Shown piece by piece: positions 25,301-33,400 of a DNA stretch of 53,446 bases (positions within the stretch are counted from its first letter, which is position 1; every line of letters begins with the position of its first letter). Under the pieces are notes generated by a model, which made no database searches, was not told where the DNA came from, and was given only the letters and a program-made list of their open reading frames with translations. Source of the DNA: Exilispira sp964581895 (GTDB lineage: Bacteria > Spirochaetota > JAAYUW01); assembly GCA_964581895.1 (NCBI GenBank), contig CAZOPR010000011.1, positions 1 through 53,446 of the forward strand, in the 5' to 3' direction. The position numbers and the translations under genes were made by a program.

Positions 25301-26746
25301 TTATACTTTTTCAGACATTGCTTTAACAGGTGGAATCCTTGTTGCTAGTCGAATAGGATAGTATGTTGCTATGATTGATATTAATAAAATAAGAACAAAA
25401 CCCATTATTATAGAAGAAAAAGAAACCATAAAGTACAATTTTCCACCTCCAAGTAACACTTCAGCAATCATCTTTGGGATTGTAAGTCCATACTTTTGAA
25501 AGTATAACAAGAATGGAAGACTGAACAAAACTCCAGCTATAAATCCAGTTAAATTTACCATCAAAGATTCTGATATAAACATATTTCTTATAAAAGCCTT
25601 GCTTGCACCTATAGCCCGCATAGTTCCAATCTCATAGTACCTTTCATTAACATTTATAATAAGGGTATTCATTATTATTATTCCGACAATTATAAATATT
25701 AAAGTTGTTGTAATCAATATAAATATCCTCATAGCATTTGATATCTGATCAAGTCCACCAGAAGCTTCATTGTAAGGTACAACTTTATAGGAATATTGAT
25801 CCTGATATTTTTTAAAATGCTCTAATGCATCATTTAATGGAACCTGATCTTTTAGTTTTACTGCAATCATAGTGTAGCCACTTAACTTTGTCTTGGATAG
25901 ATTTTCAAATTTTATCTCTTTTGTAAAATCAACATTTTCAGAAGCAAAGATATCTTCTTCACTAGAACTTGACAATGCTTTTTCTAGCTGAGCCGATGGA
26001 TTTACTATTTCAAATCCTACAAAATTATAAAGATTTGAGTATGTTTTCATATCTATAAAGCATGTACCACTGAGTATTCTTTTGAAAGCTTTATACTCAA
26101 AAATACCAACAACAGGCATTTTAACAGCGTTAACACTACCATTTTGAGTGAAGGATACTACTGTAATAGTATCACCAACTTTTAATGTTCTATTGTATCT
26201 TTTTTTGAATCTTTCATTTATATCTTTTTCTATAAGTATTCCACTTTTATAGTCATTTTGATTTTCAGAATCTATTCCAAAAAAAGATCCTTCAAGCAAA
26301 TTTATATTTTGAAAAACTTTTCTATATCTTACTGGATCTATTGCATTAAAGATAAGAAAAAGATCCTGCTCTTCTTCTTCTGGATTTGCCTTCAATTTTT
26401 CCTGCTCACTTACCTCTAAAGTTGCAAAATTCTGTGTAAATGGGACAAAATCTTTTACAAGTGGATCATTTGATAAAAATTCTTCTATCTTTTCTATATT
26501 TGCAATATTTTGTAAAGGTGAGATAAAGGAAAAAGGAGAAGGTTTATCTTTTGATTTTTGTGAATAGATAATCAAATCACCGGTAAAATTATCTATAATT
26601 GCCTTTTTTGACCAATAACTTGCGGCATCTACAAATGATTGTCCTAAAATTATCAGTATAGTTCCAAAAAAGACAAGAAAACAGATTGCAATCATCTTGC
26701 TTTTATGCCTTAAAGTGGATCTGAATGCTATTTTTAAGTATTCCAT
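25301..26746 (-). CDS. ABC transporter permease, FtsX/LolC-type (first)
   Basis: The 481-residue permease has the same topology as its neighbour: an N-terminal helix (about 18-40), a large periplasmic domain, and three C-terminal helices with the coupling region NERYYEIGTMRAIGASKAF. The two permeases are clearly paralogous around EIGTMR-IG but differ in their periplasmic domains, so a heterodimer is likely. It lies 37 bp after the ATPase gene. The role in lipoprotein or lipid release is inferred from the family and from the adjacent LolA-like gene. Confidence 0.88.
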   Translation of the reverse strand: MEYLKIAFRSTLRHKSKMIAICFLVFFGTILIILGQSFVDAASYWSKKAIIDNFTGDLIIYSQKSKDKPSPFSFISPLQNIANIEKIEEFLSNDPLVKDFVPFTQNFATLEVSEQEKLKANPEEEEQDLFLIFNAIDPVRYRKVFQNINLLEGSFFGIDSENQNDYKSGILIEKDINERFKKRYNRTLKVGDTITVVSFTQNGSVNAVKMPVVGIFEYKAFKRILSGTCFIDMKTYSNLYNFVGFEIVNPSAQLEKALSSSSEEDIFASENVDFTKEIKFENLSKTKLSGYTMIAVKLKDQVPLNDALEHFKKYQDQYSYKVVPYNEASGGLDQISNAMRIFILITTTLIFIIVGIIIMNTLIINVNERYYEIGTMRAIGASKAFIRNMFISESLMVNLTGFIAGVLFSLPFLLYFQKYGLTIPKMIAEVLLGGGKLYFMVSFSSIIMGFVLILLISIIATYYPIRLATRIPPVKAMSEKV

Positions 26747-26783
26747 ATTTTTCCCTTTTTTAATAAAAAAATAACAAAATCTG

Positions 26784-27458
26784 TTAGTTTATCACCTTTC
26801 CATCATGAAGTCTAACAACTCTTTGAGCATGTTTCATAATATCAGGATCATGAGTTGAAAAGATAAATGTGGTTTTTTCAATTTCATTGATCTGCTTCAT
26901 CAAAGAGATAATCTTATCACCAGTTTCAGAATCAAGGTTTGCGGTTGGCTCATCTGCAAGAACTATTACTGGTTTTGTAACTAAAGCTCTTGCAATAGCG
27001 ACTCTCTGCCTTTGACCTCCTGAAAGCTCAGAAGGTTTATTTTTTATCCTATCTTCAAGCCCCACCTCTTTTATAAGATTCATCACTCGTGCTTTCCTTT
27101 CTTCTTTAGATATGTTTTTCTGCAAAAGAAGTGGAAACTCAATATTTTCATATACATTTAGCACTGGTATTAAGTTAAAAGATTGAAATATAAATCCAAG
27201 TTTATTTAATCTATAATTTGTAAGCTTCTTATCGTTAAATTTTGAAACATCTTCATTATCTATTAAAACAGTTCCTTCTGTTGGTTTATCTATACAGCCA
27301 ATAAGGTTTAATATGGTGGTCTTTCCTGAACCTGATGGTCCTGCTATACAGACAAATTCCCCCTCTTTTATTGATATATCGACCCCTCTTAGTGCATGAA
27401 CTTCGGTTTGGTCAAGCATGTAAATCTTTTTAACAGACAAAAGTTCAACAACATTCAT
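26784..27458 (-). CDS. ABC transporter ATPase, LolD/MacB-type
   Basis: This 224-residue ATPase powers the two permeases that follow. Motifs in order are Walker A GPSGSGKTT (about 40-48), Q-loop GFIFQSFNLIPVL, signature LSGGQRQRVAIARAL, Walker B VIVLADEPTANLD and the switch histidine in FSTHD. FNLIPVLNVYENIEFPL is characteristic of the LolD/MacB/FtsE group. It is the first gene of the five-gene unit and starts with ATG after AAGGAG. A small inverted repeat at 27499-27512 lies just upstream. Confidence 0.95.
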   Translation of the reverse strand: MNVVELLSVKKIYMLDQTEVHALRGVDISIKEGEFVCIAGPSGSGKTTILNLIGCIDKPTEGTVLIDNEDVSKFNDKKLTNYRLNKLGFIFQSFNLIPVLNVYENIEFPLLLQKNISKEERKARVMNLIKEVGLEDRIKNKPSELSGGQRQRVAIARALVTKPVIVLADEPTANLDSETGDKIISLMKQINEIEKTTFIFSTHDPDIMKHAQRVVRLHDGKVIN

Positions 27459-27498
27459 AGCATCTCCTTTTACTTTGCTTATAAATATATATAAAAAT

Positions 27499-27512
27499 TG
27501 TGTTTTAACACA
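27499..27512. promoter_or_regulatory. Inverted repeat, possible operator
   Basis: TGTGTTTTAACACA is a near-perfect palindrome (TGTGTT/AACACA with a two-base centre) 41 bp upstream of the ABC ATPase start. It would overlap the promoter region of the operon. The regulator is unknown. Confidence 0.3.
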
Positions 27513-27768
27513 CTAATTCAGAATTCATATATTAAAATACTTTAATTTAAATAATTTATTCAATTTATTCAATCAAAATATCAACAATCTTATCCTTAAA
27601 AACCTTATTTATAAATTAACAATAAAAAGATTAAAGGTCAAATTTTTTAATCAATAGTTTTTAATAAATTCAACAATAATACAAAATGAAAAATAAGTTA
27701 TTTTTTTTAAAAAAAAATTTTATTAACTAAAAATTATTAAAAAAATTAAAAAAAATTATTGAAAATTA

Positions 27769-27796
27769 TTGAAAATTTTTTATTTTGTTATATAAA
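27769..27796 (+). promoter_or_regulatory. Promoter-like sequence for small barrel gene
   Basis: TTGAAA (27769-27774), a 16-bp spacer and TATAAA (27791-27796) lie just upstream of the GGAGG ribosome-binding site and ATG at 27818. The leader would be very short. Background A/T content makes chance matches likely. Confidence 0.35.
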
Positions 27797-27817
27797 ATTA
27801 AGGTATGGAGGATTAGT

Positions 27818-28345
27818 ATGAGAAAGTTATTTTTTGCAATCTTTGTTCTTTTTTTGTTGGCAACGCCTATTTTGGCTCAAACAACAAATGATCCATCTAC
27901 ATATTTTAAATCTTACTTAAAAAATGGCGATCTTTCAATTTATGCTTCTGTTGGTTGGTGGTGGGGATTATGTGCAAATGTTGGCGCTGAACTTGTTCTT
28001 GGAGAGTGGAATATTGCAGATATTCTCCCAATAGATTTTTCGGTTGGAGTTAGAGCTTTATATGAGGGTTGGTCTGATTTATACTCTTCTTATTCAGTTT
28101 TTGGTGTAGCCCCAATGTTTATAATTCATATTGGTACTGTTGGAAACTTTGATTTTTATGAAGGTATAGGTATAGGTTTTGCTTTTTCAACTGGTTCATG
28201 GTCAGTTTATAATGATTTTGAGATTGGTTTCGCTGCTGTTTCAGGTGCTACCTGGTATCTTTCAAACAACCTTGGATTAATTCTTGAATATGCGTATATA
28301 GGATGGGTTAGCACCTGGGGAGTTGGCGTAACATTAAAAATTTAA
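27818..28345 (+). CDS. Small outer-membrane barrel-like protein (paralogue A)
   Basis: The 175-residue protein has a signal peptide (MRKLFFAIFVLFLLATPILAQ), followed by glycine- and aromatic-rich alternating strands such as FDFYEGIGIGFAFSTGSWSV, ending in WGVGVTLKI. This suggests a small eight-strand outer-membrane barrel. The start is ATG 27818 with GGAGG upstream. Its mature N-terminus (FKSYLKNGDLSIYASVG) matches that of the gene at 29939 (FKSYITNSPLIFSASIG), so the two are paralogues now separated by an insertion sequence. Its terminator was split by that insertion. The function is unknown. Confidence 0.75.
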   Translation: MRKLFFAIFVLFLLATPILAQTTNDPSTYFKSYLKNGDLSIYASVGWWWGLCANVGAELVLGEWNIADILPIDFSVGVRALYEGWSDLYSSYSVFGVAPMFIIHIGTVGNFDFYEGIGIGFAFSTGSWSVYNDFEIGFAAVSGATWYLSNNLGLILEYAYIGWVSTWGVGVTLKI

Positions 28346-28399
28346 AATATTTTTTTTGTAAAAAGTAAAATATTTTGAGAATTTTATTTAATTTTAATA

Positions 28400-28417
28400 A
28401 AGTGGCTTAATTAGTTA
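28400..28417 (+). terminator. Left half of terminator split by insertion
   Basis: AAGTGGCTTAA (28400-28410) is the 5' arm of an intrinsic terminator for the small barrel gene. The 3' arm TTAAGCCACTT followed by a T-run lies at 29668-29683, beyond the insertion sequence. Removing the element and one copy of ATTAGTTA (28410-28417) restores an 11-bp perfect stem with loop TTAG. Confidence 0.8.
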
Positions 28418-28457
28418 GGTAATGTCAAGATAATTGTGTCACCCCCCTTGAAAATTT

Positions 28458-29564
28458 TCATTTAATAAAAGCCTCCTCGATTAATAAAGAGTATCTTAGC
28501 TTTCTGTTTTGGTATTTTAAATTCTTATCACTAAAAAATAGGTATAAAAACTTATTAGCACTATCTTCAGAATGAAAATATCCTCTAATTCTTATATTAT
28601 CCTTTAATTCTTTGAAACACCTTTCAAGCCAATTTGTAGTGCAAAAATAACTTCTAATATTTATATGAAACTTAAAAAAATAAGTGTAATTATTCACTTT
28701 ATCTCTTAAGTTATTAAAATATTTATAGATCTTACTCCACTTATTTATAAAAGCCAAAAGTCTTTCTTTAGCTTCTTGCTGGTCTTTAGATTCAAGGACA
28801 TATTCTAATTCTTTTAATATTTCATCAAAGTGAGCTTTTCTAACTTTGTTTTTTATATTTTTCTTCAAATGAAACCAGCATAGTTGATGTTCTACTTCTG
28901 GGAATATTTCTTTTATGACTCCCTCTAATCCAGATAGATCATCACTAATAATCATCTTTACACCTTTTAGTCCTCTACTTGTTAAGTTAACAAATATTTC
29001 TTTCCAAACATCGGATTTTTCATTACCACCAGGTAAAAAATAAGATAATATTTCTCGTCTACCATCCTTTGTAAGCCCAAGTAATGTATAAACCGCTTCT
29101 TTCGCAACACTATCCCTCATTAGTGGGATATAACTTGCGTCTATATAAATTACAGGATATTCTTCAGTAAGTTTTCTGTTTATAAACTTATCTATGATTT
29201 CATCTGGTATTTTTAAATTAGCACTTACATATGAGGCAGATATAGTACTTCCTACAAGGTTTTTTATTACATCTCCTGTTTTTCTAGCACTTAATCCAGC
29301 ACAAAACAATGCTCTTATTACATCATCAAGCATAAAAATAACTTTCTTCCTTTCAGGAATTATAGATGGCTTAAAATTACCATCCCTTGTCCTTGGTATT
29401 TCTAATTCCATTTCCCCTAACATGGTTTTGGGATTTCTTACATAAAAACCATTCCCTCTTGTCTTTGAATTCTCTTGCAAATATTCTTCCCTTTCTTTTA
29501 ACATAATTTCTTCTAACATTTCCTTGAAAATTTTTGAAAATTGTTCTAATATTAGTTTGTTCAT
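28458..29564 (-). CDS. IS256-family (mutator) transposase
   Basis: The 368-residue DDE transposase is complete. The catalytic residues are D142 (VIYIDASYI), D208 (MIISDDLSGL) and E314 (TTNWLERCFKEL); the family C...H motif appears as C229-W-F-H232 (HQLCWFHLKKNIKNK). The start is ATG 29564 with AAAGGAGG upstream. That ribosome-binding site can pair with the inner part of the right terminal repeat, so translation from read-through transcripts is likely blocked. The gene faces leftward, towards the end of the small barrel gene. Confidence 0.97.
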   Translation of the reverse strand: MNKLILEQFSKIFKEMLEEIMLKEREEYLQENSKTRGNGFYVRNPKTMLGEMELEIPRTRDGNFKPSIIPERKKVIFMLDDVIRALFCAGLSARKTGDVIKNLVGSTISASYVSANLKIPDEIIDKFINRKLTEEYPVIYIDASYIPLMRDSVAKEAVYTLLGLTKDGRREILSYFLPGGNEKSDVWKEIFVNLTSRGLKGVKMIISDDLSGLEGVIKEIFPEVEHQLCWFHLKKNIKNKVRKAHFDEILKELEYVLESKDQQEAKERLLAFINKWSKIYKYFNNLRDKVNNYTYFFKFHINIRSYFCTTNWLERCFKELKDNIRIRGYFHSEDSANKFLYLFFSDKNLKYQNRKLRYSLLIEEAFIK

Positions 29565-29573
29565 CTTTATATT

Positions 29574-29638
29574 CCTCCTTTGAAGGGTTTTCTTATACTA
29601 ATTATTTTTAAACCATAACTATAACCCTTCAAGGGGGG
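29574..29638 (-). promoter_or_regulatory. Hairpin masking the transposase ribosome-binding site
   Basis: On the minus strand CCCCCCTTGAAGGGTT (29638 down to 29623, inside the terminal repeat) is complementary to AACCCTTCAAAGGAGG (29589 down to 29574) at 14 of 16 positions. The second arm contains the Shine-Dalgarno sequence. A transcript entering from outside would form the stem. A transcript begun from the internal TATAAG (29592-29597) would lack the first arm and be free for translation. IS10 and IS50 are known to use this kind of control. Confidence 0.6.
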
Positions 29639-29667
29639 TGACACAATTAATAATACACTACCATTAG

Positions 29668-29683
29668 TTAAGCCACTTTTTTT
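29668..29683 (+). terminator. Right half of split terminator with T-run
   Basis: TTAAGCCACTTTTTTT is the 3' arm and U-tract of the terminator whose 5' arm is at 28400-28410. With 1.25 kb of inserted DNA between the arms, it can no longer act as a normal hairpin. Confidence 0.75.
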
Positions 29684-29938
29684 ATTTCAATTATCTAAAT
29701 TTTAATTAATTAGATTTATTAATAATAATAATAAATTTAGCTTTTTGGTTTTATTAATTCTCTGAATTTTATTCTCCCATTATCCAATGATAATAATAAG
29801 TTTAATTTGCTATTTAATCTTCTTTTGCATTTAGTTGTCAGAGCAATTTTGCAAAACAATTTTAAAAACCTCATTAAAAAAATATTTAAAAATCAAAAAT
29901 CAATGCTATTTTTAATAAAAGGATTTGGGCCATTAAGG

Positions 29939-30463
29939 ATGGAAAAAAAACTTATATATTTTTTTATTCTTTTTTTATTTATTCTTAGCTTAAGTCTGAC
30001 TATTTTTGCAAAAGATCAAAAACAGACAAACCCTTTTAAATCTTATATAACAAATTCCCCTCTTATTTTTTCTGCTTCTATAGGCCTGATCTTTTCATTT
30101 ACAGGAATGGTTGAAATGAATCTTGGACAATTTTATTTTGGACAAATTCCAATTAATTATTGTTTTGGTTTGATTTCAACCATTTTTATACAAAGCTCTA
30201 CTTTTTCTCTTGCACTTTCTCCTGTTATGTCAGTTCATCTTGGATTTTCTTCTATTCCGCTTGAACTTATTGAAGCAATTGGACTTGGAGTAGGTTTTGA
30301 AATAAATAGCGAAATAAAACCAAAAATCGCCTTTACCGCACTTTTTCAAGTAAATTATTATCTAACAAATAATAATGGTATTTTTATTCAAATATCATCA
30401 ATATCTGGATATATGAATTGGGGTTTTGATATTTTTTTTAATACAGTAGGAGGAAAAAAGTGA
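29939..30463 (+). CDS. Small outer-membrane barrel-like protein (paralogue B)
   Basis: The 174-residue protein is a paralogue of the gene at 27818. It has a signal peptide (KLIYFFILFLFILSLSLTIFA), then TNPFKSYITNSPLIFSASIG and alternating hydrophobic strands. The start is uncertain: ATG 29939 gives a clean signal peptide but AAGG is almost adjacent to it, and longer forms starting upstream would carry a basic leader without a signal. The stop codon overlaps the GTG of the following M16 peptidase gene by four bases, which indicates translational coupling. It may be an outer-membrane partner or substrate of the M16 pair; this is context only. Confidence 0.65.
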   Translation: MEKKLIYFFILFLFILSLSLTIFAKDQKQTNPFKSYITNSPLIFSASIGLIFSFTGMVEMNLGQFYFGQIPINYCFGLISTIFIQSSTFSLALSPVMSVHLGFSSIPLELIEAIGLGVGFEINSEIKPKIAFTALFQVNYYLTNNNGIFIQISSISGYMNWGFDIFFNTVGGKK

Positions 30464-31842
30464 TATTAAAAAAACAAAAAACTATTTTATTTTCTGCTAT
30501 ACTTCTTATTTTTCTTTTTCTATTTTTATCTCAGGATTATTCGCATTTAGCGAAATACACAACTTTTAATCTTGATAATGGTTTAACTGTTTATCTTATG
30601 CCAAAAACAGAGACCCCTCTTGTATCAATATGGCTCGCTTCCAAAACAGGTGCTTATACTGAAACACCTGATACAAATGGCCTTACACATCTATTTGAAC
30701 ATATGTTTTTTAAGGCAAACAAACATATGAAATCAGCAGTAGACTATTATAACACCTTAAATAAATTGGGAATAATCTACAATGGTTATACTTCTAAGGA
30801 ATTTGTCTATTATTATTATATTTTACCAAAAAATCTATTAGAGCCAGCAACAAAACTTATGCATGATTCTATTGTCTTTACTGGGCTTGATCCTGCTGAA
30901 CTTGAAAAAGAAAAACAGGTTGTTACCGAAGAGTTTAATCTTAGAAATTCTGATCCAGATTATTACCTTACTTCAAGATTGATTCCCCAGGCTTTATATC
31001 AAGATCAGTTTTATAGATTTGATGTCATTGGAGATATGGATGTTGTTAAATCTGCTACAGTTGAAAAACTCCAACAAATAAAAGAAAGTTTTTTTACTCC
31101 AAAAAATTCTGCAATCTTTATAATTGGAGATTTCGATATTGAAAATGCCAAAAAGATTGTGTCAGATACATTTAGCGATTGGCAGGGAAATAATCCACCA
31201 GAATTAAACATCAATCCAGTTAAACAGTTGACAGATAATGTTGTAATATTTAACTATATGCAAAACCCATACTATGCAAAAATTTACATAATGCTAAATG
31301 GACCTGGCTCAAAAGATAAAGATGAGGAAAGACTTGGATATGCTGCCGATATACTTTTTCAAAGCTTGCTACTTCAAAACCATCCTTTTGGCAAATCCTT
31401 GGCTCCATATGTTTATTCTTGGGATTTTTATTATCAGACAAATCTTTATGATGGTCCTATACTTTTTACTGCTATTGTTCCAGTAAATCAAGTTGGAAAT
31501 GTTTATAAGATTTTTAAGGATAATCTTAATAAAATGATCAATGATGAATCTTACTGGAATAATCCTTCCTTCATATCTGCGGCAAGACAGGCTTTTGCAA
31601 TGCAACAAATCAACTTAAATAAAATCAGAAATATAGAAAATGTAGGTTCATTTGTCTGTAGATTCTGGACAGCAAACTATTTCCCAAAAGTCTTAGATCT
31701 TTATGAACAATACAATGGAATCAAAGATTCAGATATTAAAGAATTCATTCAAAAATATTTATTCAATAAATTCTGGGTGTTGGGAGTCCTCATTAATAAA
31801 GAAAAAGCAAATTCCCTACAGTATGAAAAAATATTAAAATAA
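30460..31842 (+). CDS. M16 family zinc peptidase, exported
   Basis: The 460-residue protease of the pitrilysin/processing-peptidase family carries an N-terminal signal or anchor (TILFSAILLIFLFLFLS). The inverted zinc motif HxxEH is H77-L-F-E80-H81 in THLFEHMFFKAN, and E157 in VVTEEFNLR lies 76 residues after H81, the usual spacing of the third ligand. It is therefore catalytically complete. It starts with GTG behind AGGAGG and overlaps the upstream stop by four bases. The next gene is a non-catalytic M16 homologue, as in two-subunit M16B enzymes, so the pair probably works as a heterodimer in the periplasm. The substrate is unknown. Confidence 0.9.
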   Translation: MILKKQKTILFSAILLIFLFLFLSQDYSHLAKYTTFNLDNGLTVYLMPKTETPLVSIWLASKTGAYTETPDTNGLTHLFEHMFFKANKHMKSAVDYYNTLNKLGIIYNGYTSKEFVYYYYILPKNLLEPATKLMHDSIVFTGLDPAELEKEKQVVTEEFNLRNSDPDYYLTSRLIPQALYQDQFYRFDVIGDMDVVKSATVEKLQQIKESFFTPKNSAIFIIGDFDIENAKKIVSDTFSDWQGNNPPELNINPVKQLTDNVVIFNYMQNPYYAKIYIMLNGPGSKDKDEERLGYAADILFQSLLLQNHPFGKSLAPYVYSWDFYYQTNLYDGPILFTAIVPVNQVGNVYKIFKDNLNKMINDESYWNNPSFISAARQAFAMQQINLNKIRNIENVGSFVCRFWTANYFPKVLDLYEQYNGIKDSDIKEFIQKYLFNKFWVLGVLINKEKANSLQYEKILK

Positions 31843-31903
31843 AGTATTAATTTGAAAATACTACCAAAAGAAAATGATTATTAAATAAAGCATGGAGAAA
31901 TAA

Positions 31904-33358
31904 ATGAAAAAAATGAAGTTAATTTATTTTATAACAATAGTGATTTTTGCATTTTTGCTTCTTTCCTCTGCTGGTTGTGTCTCAACACCTACAAAACTTG
32001 ATGAAAAATTTTATAGTTCAATCAAAAAGATAGGCAGTGATATTGATTCAATCTATTATTTTACACTGCCAAATGGGATTTCTGTGTATTTATATCAACA
32101 ACCAAAAAATGAGGCTGACTATGAATCATCAGCGTTATACAATACCCTCTGGATTAGTTATATTTTTAAGAATCTTGCTGTTTCTATGACTGATTTACCA
32201 CCTGGAACCCAGTATGCTTTGGCTGACATTCTTTATTACATCCCTGGTAAAAAATATGATTCTGACAAAATTGAAAAGTTATATAATTCTGGTTACCTTT
32301 CAACAATAGATTATGAAATGACTGAGGATTATTACAGGATAAATATTGCAAGTAGCCCGACATATTTTAGTTCTTATCTTACAGATATTCCAGAAGATAT
32401 TTTAAATAAATCCATACCAGATAATCTTGATTATAAATCACTGGCGAAAAGTTATACAGATTTTTTGAAAAAAAAGGAATATGACTTAAACTTTCTTGTA
32501 TATAGACTTACTGAAAGTAACGCATTTCAAAATACATTTTATTCTCATACTTTAGATTCACAGCAAACATATTCAAGACTTTCAAAAATAAATATTGTAA
32601 ATTTATATAAAAGGCTTATTCAACCGAAGAACCTTACAATTATAATAAGAGGAGGCAAAATTAGTCCTCAAGCAGCTGCAAATATAATATGGGAAAAGTT
32701 TTCCTTCCTAAAAAATAGTAATTCAGATATAGATAAGATTAAAATAACAGAAATCGATCCTTCCAGATTAAATAAAAAGAATTTTGCATATGCTATTTCA
32801 AAAGATTCAAAAAATTCCCTTATTGCCGGTTACTTTCCAGGACCACTTTTAGAATCAAATGAAGTAGCTCCCTTTGTTGTTGCATTAAATATTCTAAGCA
32901 AAAGACTTTTTATAAATGTTCGAATAAAGAATAATGGGGCCTATCAGATAGATGCATTCCCATATTTTTTGAAGCAGACATGGGGAAACATTTTATATAA
33001 TACTACAGATATAAATAGCTCAATGAAAAATGTAAGGCTGACAATCCAGGAGTTAAAAAAAGATGGTATAAATGATGAAGAATTAGAAGGTTTTAAAAAC
33101 TATTTTTTAACAGTTTATTATCTATATCAATCTTATGGTAAAGATAAATTTAACCTTTTTTATAACTCAATTGTAAAATATGAGAATGGATTTGAAAGCT
33201 TTTACCTGAATTACTTAAAAACATATCTTGATATCAACAAAGAATCTGTAAATAATATAATTAAAAAGTATTTCAACTATTTTTATTGGGGTCTTGTCAC
33301 TCCAGATGAAAATACTATAAAATCAATTGAAGATAACCTATTTTTTTATAATCCATAA
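31904..33358 (+). CDS. M16-like non-catalytic lipoprotein
   Basis: The 484-residue protein has a lipoprotein signal peptide with a plausible lipobox ending at C25 (LLLSSAGC), so it should be membrane-anchored. The body follows the M16 plan: an N-terminal half beginning YYFTLPNGISVYLY and a C-terminal half with LTIIIRGGKISPQAAANIIW. Where an active enzyme has HxxEH it has no such motif, so it is the inactive partner of the preceding M16 peptidase. Comparable catalytic/non-catalytic pairs include mitochondrial processing peptidase and bacterial M16B heterodimers. It sits 61 bp downstream with GGAG before the ATG. Lipid anchoring of the inactive subunit would fix the complex at the membrane. Confidence 0.75.
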   Translation: MKKMKLIYFITIVIFAFLLLSSAGCVSTPTKLDEKFYSSIKKIGSDIDSIYYFTLPNGISVYLYQQPKNEADYESSALYNTLWISYIFKNLAVSMTDLPPGTQYALADILYYIPGKKYDSDKIEKLYNSGYLSTIDYEMTEDYYRINIASSPTYFSSYLTDIPEDILNKSIPDNLDYKSLAKSYTDFLKKKEYDLNFLVYRLTESNAFQNTFYSHTLDSQQTYSRLSKINIVNLYKRLIQPKNLTIIIRGGKISPQAAANIIWEKFSFLKNSNSDIDKIKITEIDPSRLNKKNFAYAISKDSKNSLIAGYFPGPLLESNEVAPFVVALNILSKRLFINVRIKNNGAYQIDAFPYFLKQTWGNILYNTTDINSSMKNVRLTIQELKKDGINDEELEGFKNYFLTVYYLYQSYGKDKFNLFYNSIVKYENGFESFYLNYLKTYLDINKESVNNIIKKYFNYFYWGLVTPDENTIKSIEDNLFFYNP

Positions 33359-33400
33359 AATTTTTAAAACTGAAAAAACATTTTACAAAGGAGTATTCTT

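Larger units (their letters stand above)
27459..27817. other. Divergent A/T-rich intergenic region
   Basis: This 359-bp gap separates the ABC operon (leftward) from the small barrel gene (rightward). It contains no open gene, has an inverted repeat near its left end and a promoter-like pair near its right end, and is otherwise A/T homopolymer-rich with a doubled 10-bp unit (TTGAAAATTA) near 27759. Confidence 0.6.
28418..29662 (-). mobile_element. IS256-family insertion sequence, intact
   Basis: The element is 1245 bp. The left end begins GGTAATGTCAAGATAATTGT and continues GTCACCCCCCTTGAA; the right end, read inward, begins GGTAGTGTATTATTAATTGT and continues GTCACCCCCCTTGAA. These form an imperfect terminal repeat of about 36 bp. 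An exact 8-bp direct repeat ATTAGTTA flanks it (28410-28417 and 29663-29670), as IS256-type transposition generates. The transposase frame is intact, so the element is probably recent and may be active. Related ends occur at 19789-19827 and 51319-51763. Confidence 0.95.
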
